Positions 1 through 11,200 of a stretch of DNA of 64,000 bases are shown here, piece by piece (within the stretch, counting starts at the first letter, position 1; each line of letters starts with the position of its first letter). Source of the stretch: Epiperipatus broadwayi (lineage: Eukaryota; Onychophora; Udeonychophora; Euonychophora; Peripatidae); the NCBI GenBank assembly GCA_028023455.1, contig JAQFVV010006246.1, positions 6,028,363 through 6,092,362 of the forward strand. The letters are read 5' to 3'. The translations under genes and the position numbers were made by a program. Below the pieces are notes generated by a model. The model was not told the origin of the DNA. It saw only the letters and a list, made by a program, of their open reading frames with translations, and did no database searches.

Positions 1-925
1 AAGAGAATTAAAGTAAATGTAGTTTCAAACAGAAAAGATACTATCTTTTTTATGATTGTTAAGATATTTTTTGTCTCACATTGGTATAACACAATAACTT
101 TTACAGTTTGGCATCTTAGATTCATCAACGATAAAATTAGCAAATTGATTAAAAATACTATAGAGAAATTTAGTTCAAAAAGCAAAAAATATTGATGTTT
201 GTAATGCAAGAGCAAATTTAGGACATAGTAAATAAGTTGGGAAAAATGTTTGGAAAAAAACAGAAAATTTTTCAGAATGAGAAATTCTTAGTATTGGCTG
301 TGGTCCAACATAATCCATAAATAACACCACTATCTTGAATTATTGAGGAAAAAATTATGCCATGTTGCAAAAATCTGAAAACGTTAGATTTTTATGTTTA
401 GGTTCAGCATTAGAAAAAATAGAGAATATATCAAATGAGATATCTTTTTCCTTCTAGTTCCATTATGCTAAAAAAGACATTTGAAAGTAATACTTTGGAA
501 ATGTTATTAATATTTTTCCAAGATCAATGTTTTTATTTTACATATGGAAAATAACAATAGGAAAGAAAAATCAAAGAAACATGCTTTATAAGTGCAACAA
601 AAAATTTGTTGAATTAGCACTATAATTGTGTAAAATATTCATAATCTATAGAAAATTGTTCACTCATGTTTGAATGATAATATTGTGCAGTTTTAATGAT
701 ATTTTAATTTTTTGAATTTATCTAAAAATATTAACAGGAAATGACAGTCATGTTGTAAACTAGACATAAGTGTTTATTTAACGGATGTTATGAAATTAAT
801 TTCAATATTATAGCACTCTTCCATCAATATAGCTAAATCAGAAGAATAAGAGTTACAGTATAAAAAAGAATAAATGAAAAAAAGGAATTAATACAATCAC
901 ACCCATGAATAGAAATTAAAAAAAA
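1..925. other. AT-rich DNA, no gene seen
   Basis: No supported coding, RNA or repeat structure. Only short chance open frames. Confidence 0.6.
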
Positions 926-2639
926 GGTATTCATCTGAAATCTGGGCACGGCCACTTGATGGCATTGTTTATGTGTCAAAACACATAGAAATGCTGTTTC
1001 TGTGACCGGCCTTATGGCTAATATACAACATTTATATTGTATTACCCTTTGCAGGCCGCTTTACATGACATTGCACAAAAATATTACGACCTGTTTTGTG
1101 CTTTGAAACAATTTATATGTATTTGTTCTATTCCTAGTTGATTACCGTATCACTTGACGGTGTTTTAATTGCAAATTGGTACAACTTTTCAAATCTCCAT
1201 AATAATGTCATTTATATTTCACCAATGTTCTTAATTACTAATAATTGTCATATGATTCCCACCCTTCCCTAAAAAAATGATAATATGTAAAAAATTGGCG
1301 AAGAGTATATTCAAACATGCTTTGACAAAGCTCACAAGCTAATTCATGTTTCAGCATGGAAAATATACAAGACCAATAAAATGTCTGAGAAGAACGTGCA
1401 ATTTTTAAACTTTTCAGAATTGCCGAGTAAAGAGAGTGAGACTGTGTCCTTTTTTCAGGCACATAATGTCCTCCCAAATACCAGACTGTTTTCATTACAG
1501 CAATAAATAAAAGTAAGTTCAAAAAGTCCAAAGTTTGTGTGTTTTTTTATTATTTCATTACAAATTGACAAGTATTTGAATTATCTTTTTTCAGCAGGGT
1601 TAAAATAAATGATTATTTTTGTTTACTTTTTGTTAATAATAACAAAGTATGCCCCCCCCCCAAAAAAAAAAAACAAAACAAAAACAAAACAGTATTGTAG
1701 AAGCCAAAAAAAAAAAAGGTAATTCAAACAAAATATAAATAAAAGTAAAAGTGAAAAAAAGTTGTTGAAAAAAAAAAAAATTATTGACTTTTTGTTACAA
1801 TTATTTATCTGAGAGCGGGAGTTTCAAAACAATTTTTTACCCCCCAAAAACACAAAAGTTACTTTTGATTTAATAAGAAGAAAAACAATTTGGTCACCTA
1901 TAAAAAAAAAGTTAAAAAAAATTGAAACAATTCCCAAATAATTGTATTAAATTTTTTCATCAAGGTTAAAACAAGTGGAGTTAAAATGAATTACTATTTT
2001 TGTTTACTTTTTGTTAATAATAACAAAATATGAAACCCCCCAAAAAGCAGTTTATTGTAGAAGCCAAAAAAAAAAAAAAAAAAGGTAATTCAAACGAAAT
2101 ATAAATAAAAGTAAAAAGTGAAAAAAAGTTGTTGAAAAAAAAAATTGACTTTTTGTTACAATTATTTATCTGAGGGTGGGTGTTTCAAAACAATTTTTTA
2201 CTCCCCAAAAACACAAAAGTTACTCTTGATTTAATAAGAAGAAAAACAATTTAGTCAACCAAAAAAAAAGAAAAAAAAAGAAAGGTAGAACAAAGTTGAA
2301 ACAAGTCCCAAATAATTGTATTATATTTTTTCAGCGGGGTTAAAACAAGTTTTTTTGTCGTGAAACAGTCAAAAGTTTTAAAATCAGAAAAATAAACACA
2401 AAGTTAAATTACCAAAATTTGTTGAATAAAGAAAAATGTCAGGTTAAAAAACAACGAAAATGAATATAAAAATTTGTTTAATAAAAAAGAAATCATGTTA
2501 TAAATGAAATAAACATTTGTTTAATAAAAAAAAATCATGTTATATAAAAAAAAGTTGCAGCCCAGTAACATTACAATTGATTGATTTTGTATAGCATCAA
2601 CACCATCAAGTGGCAGTGCCTGGATTTCAGATGATTACC
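926..2639. mobile_element. Non-autonomous TIR DNA transposon (1.7 kb)
   Basis: The ends form an inverted repeat of about 45 bp with several mismatches: GGTATTCATCTGAAATC at 926, and its complement ending at 2639, both continuing into GCCACTTGATGG. The same CCACTTGATG-type terminus and the following subterminal block (AAAACACAGAAATxCTGTTT, then a GCAGGCC...GGCATTGCAC-like segment) recur in the element at 43552-44390, so the two form one family. No transposase is recognisable; a 97-codon open frame at 1238-1531 (minus) has no domain I know. The target site is lost in flanking poly-A/T. Confidence 0.7.
1590..2345. repeat. Tandem duplication, two ~375-bp units plus part
   Basis: The block beginning AGGGTTAAAATAA (about 1597) and ending in TTTTTTCAKCRRGGTTAAAA is repeated from about 1965 to 2345. 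Each unit contains TTTACTTTTTGTTAATAATAAC, a run of C, AGTATTGTAGAAGCC, poly-A, and TTATTTATCTGAG. Several mononucleotide runs differ in length between units. It lies wholly inside the TIR element. Confidence 0.8.
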
Positions 2640-5623
2640 AAAAATTTTTTTATTTTAAATTCTAAATCTGTTAAACGGTTTTAATTGCAATTAATGATGC
2701 AAAATTATTTATTTTTGAAAGATGGTAGTCATATGGTCACTTCTTTGGATGTAAAGGTATATTTAATATCCTAATAGTAGATTGGGCAATGAACAGTTCC
2801 ATAAGTATGAGCAAAAGTTTTTAATTAAGTTATTCAGCTAAGAATTAATTCTGATATCTTATTCTCAGTACTCATCATTATATCACAGTATTTAAAAGAT
2901 ATATTTTATAAAAGACCCAACAAATGGGAAATCAGCTTAAAAATATTCAAAACCTCAAGTAAATATGTTTAATTTCATAAGACATTTCTATGAAAGTAGC
3001 ATAAAAGATTTCAAAGAGTGGAAAAACAGCTTAGGAACTGCTGAAAATTTTAAGTAGACACTATTAACAGCATTAAATGAAAGAATATACAAAGCAGTTT
3101 TAGAACGCATGCTTATTAAAGATTGAAAACTGCATATTTGACTAATGAACACTTTACAGCAAATGGTTATAAAACATTTAGAAAAGTGGAGTCAAATGCG
3201 TCAATAATATTTACTTTTCCAAGATTTTCTTATTTTAAAAGAATTTGCATTTTGCCTACTATGAATGATGCTTTTAGTTTAATGAAAGATGGATTAATAA
3301 AAAAACAACAACTTCCAAATGTGTTCAAAGTATAAGGTAAGACTATAAAACAAAATAAAATAATTAGATAAGTATTCATGAAAAGGCTGCTGGGCTAAAT
3401 GCATCTGGAAGTCATCTGTCTGACATGTTATTCACAGGGATTTCCAAGTCTGGCCTAGATGAAACTTGAAATTTGTTCATATTATACTAATTTTAAGTGA
3501 ACAGTCCATAATTTATCCAACCAACCATTCAATAGCTATTGGTGACTATTACCTATTGGCTAGAGAGCCAAAAATAATTTGGGTTGGTTTGATGAGCATT
3601 AATGTACAGATGATGATGCTGAGCCGTTGATTAGCTTTACCGTAAAAGATTTATGGAGTAATAATATTTAGTATCTCTCAACCTTTTGATTTTATTTACT
3701 TCATTTACAAAATTAATATTTCTGATATGCATTATTAAATATTGCAAAATAGTTTTCAGAATCGGGTCACATTAGATTCTGCTATAAAGTAAATATAGTA
3801 GAACTATAATGCATTATTAAAGATTAGTCACCAACCAGCTTTCTATAAGCATTTGAAAATTCCATAAGGGAAAAAAATTTTTGAATTTGAATATTTAATT
3901 TAATTTAAATACTGGGCTTGTTCTCGAAACTATATTACATAAACGTAACTTAATTTGATAATAACACATTCTGTTAAAAACTACAAAATAAATATGACTT
4001 ATTTTAATTCAATTTAATTATTCATATTCTATTTGATAATATTAAATAAAGTCCCATTACAAATTAAACAGTGGAGAAAGAATTTATCACTTTTTTTTTC
4101 CACAATAAAAAAATTGATAAAAGAAAATTATTGGAACCTTGCAATAAAATTGTGTCAAATGATTTTAATATTACAACTGTGATGGTTTTTTTTTTTTTGT
4201 GAAATAGCTATAAGCACTTGGTAATTCTTTATGATGTCAGTCGGTACGATATTATAAATCTCTTATAAAAATACAGTTCTGCTGTGAGACCCTATTAAAA
4301 TTTTCCATCTCTCTATTTATAAATGCAATTTTTTTGAGCATTTTAAGTGAATATTCAGTTTTGATATGAACACTTGTGCTTTTATATAGTCAAAAAATAC
4401 AATATTTTTTCTGCAGTTTAATGAACTATTTTTACTAGATTCTTCCTACATTCCAGAAGTTTTTATAAAATTTTTACAAGCTGTTGAAAAGTCAAAATTA
4501 AAAATTGTCCAGAGTAAATGAATTGTTAGAAATTATTAAAATAGAGTATATGATAATAATAAACTTAATAGGTATAATATACTGCAAGTAAATAAATATG
4601 ACAATTTTCAGTACTTGTGCATTAGTGTGTCTATCAAGTTTGGCATTTCATTAAAATGTGTTTGAAATTAGGGCCAGATTAGAATATCCTAATGAATTAC
4701 AGCCATTAAAATGTTCTAAAGAACAAAGCAGTAGACTATTAACATATTTCTATAAATAGCACTAGAGTTGATGAAAGGTCAATTATGATACATATGTGTT
4801 GGCACTAATAGAATGTGAATAATTAAATAGATATCCATATTAATGGTTAAAAGTTATTTACCAAATCACAAGTAAGGTGCACTATACGGAATGCAAGAAT
4901 AATACACTCTCAAAATATATAGGATCTACCAGATTAAAATCAATGCTCATCACTCAAGAAGATGGAACTGCTATCCAATAATTCTATTTTGTAGTTAATA
5001 AATAGATGATGGGCTTTTATACAAATTGCTGCTATCTTTTATTATTTATATATAAAAGTATAATGTTTAAACTATGTAACAATATATAGAATTAACTTAT
5101 CTTTAACATAAGATAAAACATTGTACATACATACCGCTTAAGCCATGTGGAGTTGCTATATATCATAGCTATGCTAATCTAATGCAATAAATACAACATC
5201 ACATATTTTGTTGAGAGCATTTACTTAGGAAGCCTATTGGCAGGGATAGATATGAACTAACGACTATATTACAACTGATCAGGCTCCATGTTAAGGAGGT
5301 CTGCATCTGTCAAAGTTTATGTAATTAAAAATTGTAATAAATATACATATAACTTTTGTTACGCCTGACAAAGAGAGCGAAAAAAGAATACGTAAGTAGT
5401 GTTAATTCAAAAGTTACAATAATTAGAAACATCTACATATATCAGTTAGCTATATTACAGCATAGAATTGACTAATTGCATGGTAGCTTGCCCAAGTCTT
5501 TTACTATGCGAGTATGCACATAGCAAGTAATCTGCACAGTCACAAAAAATAAGGATATGACGTGTTATCTTTGAAAAAATTATGTTGGCCAAATAAATTA
5601 CTATTCATTTCACTAAATTGTGA
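2640..5623. other. AT-rich intergenic DNA
   Basis: No gene supported. A 70-codon open frame at 3123-3335 (+) has no recognisable domain, and no splice or promoter context supports it. Confidence 0.55.
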
Positions 5624-6152
5624 ATAAACAGAGCAAAACTCTCCATACAGTATTGCCACCTATGCTAAACAGAATAATCAATGGATGCCAGAAGGCTTGT
5701 GCATAAAATCCCTATCTAATGCCTACTCATCCAATATCCCCAGACTAGTTTCTGGCTTGTGGCCTTCGTCAGTGAGGAGCTTTGGATCTGAGAGCACTGC
5801 ATCTAGATCTTAGGATCTAATGCAACCCTCTAGCAACCACTTTTTATCTCTACTTAACTATAAAACTATGAGAATGAAATTGAAAACACAAAAAATATTT
5901 TCAATCTAAGCTCAATAGCTTATATAGTCATATAGGTCTGAAATCAGTTCAGCACCCGTACATTTTGGTGTCTTTGGCTCTTTTACAACCATAGCCACCA
6001 CTACCCTATTAGGCCACAAGCCAGAAACTAGTCTGGGGATATTGGATGAGTAGGCATTAGATAGGGATTTTATGCACAAGCCTTCTGGCATCCATTGATT
6101 ACTCTGTTTAGCACAGGTGGCAATACTGTATGGAGAGTTTTGCTCTGTTTAT
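5624..6152. mobile_element. Foldback MITE with 142-bp terminal inverted repeats
   Basis: The left arm (5624-5765, starting ATAAACAGAGCAAAACTC) is repeated in inverse orientation at about 6011-6152, leaving a 245-bp loop. The arms are nearly identical, so the full strand could fold into a long hairpin. No transposase is encoded. The same arm sequence (CTCCATACAGTATTGCCA and AATCAATGGATGCCAGAAGG) occurs at 18188 and 59810, so this is a dispersed family. Confidence 0.85.
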
Positions 6153-6534
6153 CAACAATTAATGTGCTAGTATAGGAAATGTGATCATGTAAATTGTGAA
6201 TTAAAATTATTTATATGTATGTGAATTATTTTTACAGCAAGGTGACTAATTTTAGGATAGCTTAATTATTTTATATGATGAACAATTCAATAAACTTATT
6301 TATACTAAACATTTTTTTTATACATAATATATCTAAAACTTAATTGTTCAATTAATAGCTTTAATCTGATGGTTTTCATTATGGATGGTGTTCTGGCTAT
6401 AAATAATCAGTCCATTTGGAGAAAAGAGACACAACAACAATTTACTGTCAGATCTAAATATGTTGTCCACTATATGATTAAAACAGTGAGGTAAATTCAC
6501 ATTGGAACTGGAGGCTGCTATAACTTAAATCAGA

Positions 6535-6665
6535 CATGAGGCAAGCTGTCACAATACAGTTGGAAGTGTCACCATACTAGACACAAGTGAAGCTGTCATA
6601 GAATATCTGGAAGTGTCCCTATATCTACTCATGAAGCAATCTGTCATAGTGCAGCTGGAAGAAGT
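6535..6665. repeat. Degenerate minisatellite, ~47-bp unit, three copies
   Basis: GAAGCxxxCTGTCAtA...xxxTGGAAGTGTC recurs at about 6538, 6587 and 6632 with spacing of 45-49 bp. The flanks (6360-6530 and 6665-6850) show nothing recognisable. Confidence 0.6.
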
Positions 6666-7270
6666 AGATAAGTTTAGAAGGGTATCTGAAATCCCTTACA
6701 GAAATAGTTGCATGGCAACTAAATGCTATACCAAGCCAACAGTATCTAGCAAAAACATACCATTGTATATATTGTAAATACACATTTGTATATTTGTTTT
6801 AATTAATAAATATTTAAGCGTATTTTTACGAGTTTGTGTTTATAATAATCATGTAATAAACACAATAGTAAGATTGTAATTTAACAATTTTTTTAAAAAT
6901 GAAGCATTTCGGAATTTTTCTGAGATACAAATTAGGAAAACAATATATTTTTTGAACTGGCAGATAATGAAGCATAGAATAATACTGTAGAAGAGTTTGA
7001 TGCATTTTTTTTAATATTTTATAATACTGTAATTAATACGGCTATTACACAAATAATAGTTAAAATTACTTTCAGTTTGAATTAATAATGATTTAAGAAA
7101 CAAGTACAAATGAATTTAAAAAAAAAAAATTCACAAAATTTTATAAAAAAAAGATCTAATTAAATTATGCATAGGATATAGTGCAAAATATATTAAACAA
7201 CAATCATAATAAACTTTCCCCACTGTTAGATATATCAAAAAATTTTTCAATAGTGCCTCAACTAAAAGTA

Positions 7271-7372
7271 GTCAAGCATTGGTGGTCGAGAGGTCAGCGA
7301 TGGCTGCTTTACAAGCAGTTGTCTCGGGTTAGCGAGTTCGCTTCCTGGCTGATGCTATGACACATGAGAAAA
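7271..7372 (+). repeat. tRNA-derived SINE-like copy with poly-A tail
   Basis: A tRNA-like head holds an A-box-like TGGTGGTCGAGAGG and a B-box-like GAGTTCGCTTCC. The putative acceptor arms GCATTGG and CTGATGC pair along 7 bp (with G-U). An anticodon-like stem CTGC/GCAG closes a 7-nt loop. A short tail ATGACACATGAG and poly-A follow. A closely similar copy lies at 16371, so this is a retroposed family, not a functional tRNA gene. Confidence 0.72.
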
Positions 7373-7539
7373 AAAAACTATAAGAAGTACAAACTACAAA
7401 ACATTCTTTTAGCAAATTAAAACTATTTACAAATTGCCTTTGTTAAATTATGTCTACAGACGGTATACATTAATTATTGAATAAGACATTTATTATGTAT
7501 AACGATTATTTGAAACCGATTTTCTTTATTTTATAAAAG

Positions 7540-8206
7540 ATGGGTACTTGGGTACTAAATCCGCAACGTAGGGAGCCCCCAACGAATGTGTCATGTCACT
7601 ATCACGTCACATTGAAAAAAATAGTCCCACAACGATTCCACGCGATGACGTCACAACGGTCATCTTTCCAGTTATTGTCTACAATTTCTCCTGATAACAG
7701 CTACTTTTTTCACTGTGATTTTTTCCAGTGTGCTTTTTTTTTTCATTTCAAAAATGTTCAATATTTGAACTAACAGAAGCCGGTTACTACCATTACCAAG
7801 TGAATCATACTTACAATTTGAGAAATTTTTGATGGTACTAAAAATTATTACCAAATTATTTCCACCAGGGTCCTTTAAGAAGGCCAATCTTGCTATATGC
7901 CTAATTATAAATTTCTAAATATTATTGGCGATTATAAAACATCTTATAAAAGATCTAAATGCATAGACTTTCACTGTTGCTAATCAAGAAATGAGAATTT
8001 TATATAAAGTGTTACAGGTGAAAATCAAAGTAAGTAAAAGTTTTGCAAATAAGTACGTTAATTGACGTTAGATGTCAGTAGTTTTCACATCCGGATAAGA
8101 GTTTCAAGCCATGCGCTTTTAAAAATATTTTATATGTAGCTTATGGTTATTTTTCGATTGATTTGAAAAAGTAGAGCATATATGTATATTTAATTTTTTT
8201 AAAAAA
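7540..8206 (+). promoter_or_regulatory. Probable promoter/5' region of the AROS-like gene
   Basis: Two patches (about 7560-7670 and 8050-8115) are clearly richer in CpG than surrounding DNA. The first holds a perfect CRE palindrome TGACGTCA at 7646-7653 and a CACGTCA half-site near 7604. The second holds TGACGT at 8063 and an ETS-like ATCCGGAT at about 8089-8096. CRE and ETS sites are common in housekeeping promoters (family knowledge). No transcription start can be fixed from sequence. The first bases (7541-7575) resemble the terminal repeat of the 45.6-47.7 kb transposon, so part of this block may be transposon-derived. Confidence 0.45.
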
Positions 8207-8273
8207 ATGTCTTCATCATTAGTAAAAAGAGGCTTACATTTGTTTAGCGATGATTTTATTGTTTCTAAAGAAA
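8207..8273 (+). CDS. RPS19BP1: AROS-like exon 1 (start codon to phase-1 donor)
   Basis: ATG at 8207 opens 22 codons plus one base and ends at donor GTAAG (8274). The residues MSSSLVKRGLHLF give the best match to the family N terminus. The reading frame stays open past the donor, but the homology stops there. Several short upstream ATG-stop pairs (8072, 8111, 8134, 8182) would be uORFs if transcription starts far upstream. Confidence 0.78.
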
Positions 8274-11200
8274 GTAAGACTGAAATATTTATTTTTGATT
8301 GCATATTTTTAAACGTTAAGCAGTTGTTTTTATATCTGTAATATACACGGTCATAAAAATATATATGTATGTATTTAATAATCACTACATAAGAATAATA
8401 GGCGTATTTGATATATTTTATTTAGAAAATGTATTATTAAATTTCAATGAAATATTTACGTTGTAAAAATGTTTTTGTATTTCTCAGCAAGAACTGTTTT
8501 TAAAATAGATTGTAGGATTTGAAATACCAGGCACTCTTAAACCTAGAGCCTAATTGTAAATATAGCGGGTTTGAACTCAGACTTTCAAGCCACGAAATAC
8601 GAATGTTGGTGATTATCTTTTCTGCATGTGTGTGGTCATGTGTATCAGTAGTACGAGATAGTGAGGTGGCTTGAAAGTATATTTAAAATAGATTGGTAAT
8701 TATTTTAAAAAAAATTCTGGTAAATATTTTTATGTAATTCTGTATTATATAAGTATTTGATATGTTTTACTAGATTTGTAGTTATTAGTCGGCTATCCTC
8801 CAAAAGTCAAGTCTTTTAAGTAACTCCACATTCCTCAACATCATCAACTATTATCAATCCACTGCAGGTTGAAAGTCTCAAAGTTCAATCCATCTTCTCC
8901 GATCTCTAGCCTCTCTTCGCCACATCACCCCTACACCCTATCCATGTCACATATGTTCTCTTTCTGAGTCTTTTATAATTTCTTGGAATCTGGTTTAAGA
9001 ATTTAAATGTCCATCTATTATCATCTCTTCTAGCAATATGTCTAGCGCAACTCCACTTCAATCTTTTAATTCTTTCAACAATGACAGTAACACCTGTTTG
9101 TTCTCTTAACCATGTATTGTGTTTTCGATCTCTTCTTACTTCTAACATGCATCTCTCCATACTTCTTTGAGTGATCTAAAATCTCTGCATTGCTCTCCTA
9201 TTAAGTGTCCAAGTCTTAGATCCAAAGAACTGGTAAAACACATTTATTAAAAACCTTCCTTCCCTTTTAATATTATTTCTACCAAAAACATTCCTACCAA
9301 ATTTAATTCTATGATTAATTTCATCCATTATGTTTCCAACTGTAGTAATAATCTGATCAAGGTATTTGTAGTTGTTAACTTCTTCTAACTCGTAAGAATC
9401 AATCTTTATTTTCATCTTTTGAGAAAATCCATTGAACATTATTTTAGTCTTTTTAACATTTTCCTTTAGTTCTACTTTCCTATTCTTATCTGATAACTCT
9501 TGCAACATTTCTTGAAGCTCTGAAGCAGTATTTACAAAAACAACTACATCACCTGCAAAATCTAAATGACTTAAATAATCTCCATTTATTTTTACTCCTT
9601 TAGCTTCCCATTTTAATACACAAAATATTTCTTGCAGCACGGCTGTAAAAAGTTTTGATGATATGGAGTCATCCTGCCTTACACCCATTTCAATGTTAAC
9701 CTTTCTAATATCATTATGTAATCTAATTGTTGCTGTTGCATTTTTATAAATATTCTTCAGAATATGACAATATCCTAGGTCTATACCTTGATGATCCAAT
9801 GCTTTAATCACTGAAGAAATTGTTATAGAATCAAATGCCTTTTTATAATCTACAAATTCAAAGCATAATGGCAACTCATATTCATTGATCTTTTTCTATA
9901 TCTTCTCTCAATACTTGGATATGATATACTGTGCTAAAGCCACTTTTAAATCCAGCTTGTTTTTTTGTTGTTGGTTGAAATCCAATGTTCTCTGCAGACG
10001 AGTTGTAATTTTCTTGGTGAAAATTTTGTATAAAACTGATAAAAGACTGCTAGGTCTGTAATTTCTAATATTGGCTTTATCATCTTTTTTAAATATTTAT
10101 ACTACATTCTTCCAGTCATCTGCTACATTTTTATCATTTAGACATTTGATATATAACTTTTCCAAAAAATTTTTTATTTCTTCACCTGCTTTTTTTTAAT
10201 ATATTGATTATAATTCCATCATTACCTGGAGCTTTTTTTTTCTTCATAAATTTAATTGCTTGTTTCACTTCTTCATTTAAAATTCTGGGCAATTCAGTAG
10301 ATATATTGCCTCTATGTTATCAGTTTGTGTAAGCATAAAGAATGGTGATCACATGATGTCTAGGTACTTGTTCTTTATTTCTATATAGTCTTTAAAGAGC
10401 AATAGTTTGGATATTTTTATAAAGTAATGTGGAGTTACTATATAGTAATATAGTAATTCCACATTACTTGTCTAAAAATATTTAAACTTGCGTTTAAAGA
10501 TTTTGTTTTTAATATATTTTTTTTGTTTATAATAATAATTCAAAGTGCATTTACGATCCATATAGTCTTACTTGATATTAAAAATTAAAAAAATTAAATA
10601 ATTAAACATTTACAAATAAAAACCCAAGCTCACTCAATCTAAACATAGAAGTTCTCCAGACTTTCTTCAAAAATTCCAGAAATAGCCAAATTTGGAATTA
10701 TAAAAATTATTCAAAAATCTTAAAATATAATATTAGTTAACTTTTTTTTTTTTAATATTTAAATTAAAAAGAGAAGAAAACAATTGTTGTATTCTATAGT
10801 AATGAATTTTTGAGAACATTTTTTTATTTCTGTCTTAGATTATTTTTTTATTGTAGTAATCATAAAAATTAATTTTAACAGTTTAATAGGCATTTTTTAA
10901 TAATGATCTTGATTTTCTATTACTATTACAGATTTAAAATATTAATTGACTGACAAGTACATATTTGAGGAATTTGGGGAAAAAAAATTAGAAATTTTTT
11001 CCAGTTGTAGCTATAATATATTCCAATAATCGTAACTAAAACAGTGCTTTTTAAAAATGTTCATTTGATTTCTATTTTTATTTAATGTACTTATTGGTAC
11101 CTTATTTATCAGTTTATTTTTGGCTATATTCTTTGCAATGAAAATCCTTTCCAACTTAGCTTTTGAATGAGTGGGTGACAGAACTGATACAAACATATCA

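Larger units (their letters stand above)
8836..10390 (-). mobile_element. RTE-type LINE fragment A (5'-truncated)
   Basis: Collinear with the 3' half of the longer RTE copy at 27754-30950. Reading on the minus strand, the reverse transcriptase palm runs from about 10290 to 9180, then a C-terminal segment to 8906. The fragment ends at the (CATCATCAAC) tail near 8836. It is defective: the catalytic FADD box reads FAGD (about 9551-9562), and the frame is broken at several points. About 54 bp of foldback-family sequence interrupt it at 10308-10361. Confidence 0.85.

Noticed and set aside
3123-3335. 70-codon + frame as a small gene
   Set aside because: No recognised domain, and codon content matches AT-rich background.
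7271-7372. Functional tRNA gene
   Set aside because: A near-identical poly-A-tailed copy exists at 16371, the B box is degraded, and the variable region does not fold as a normal tRNA.
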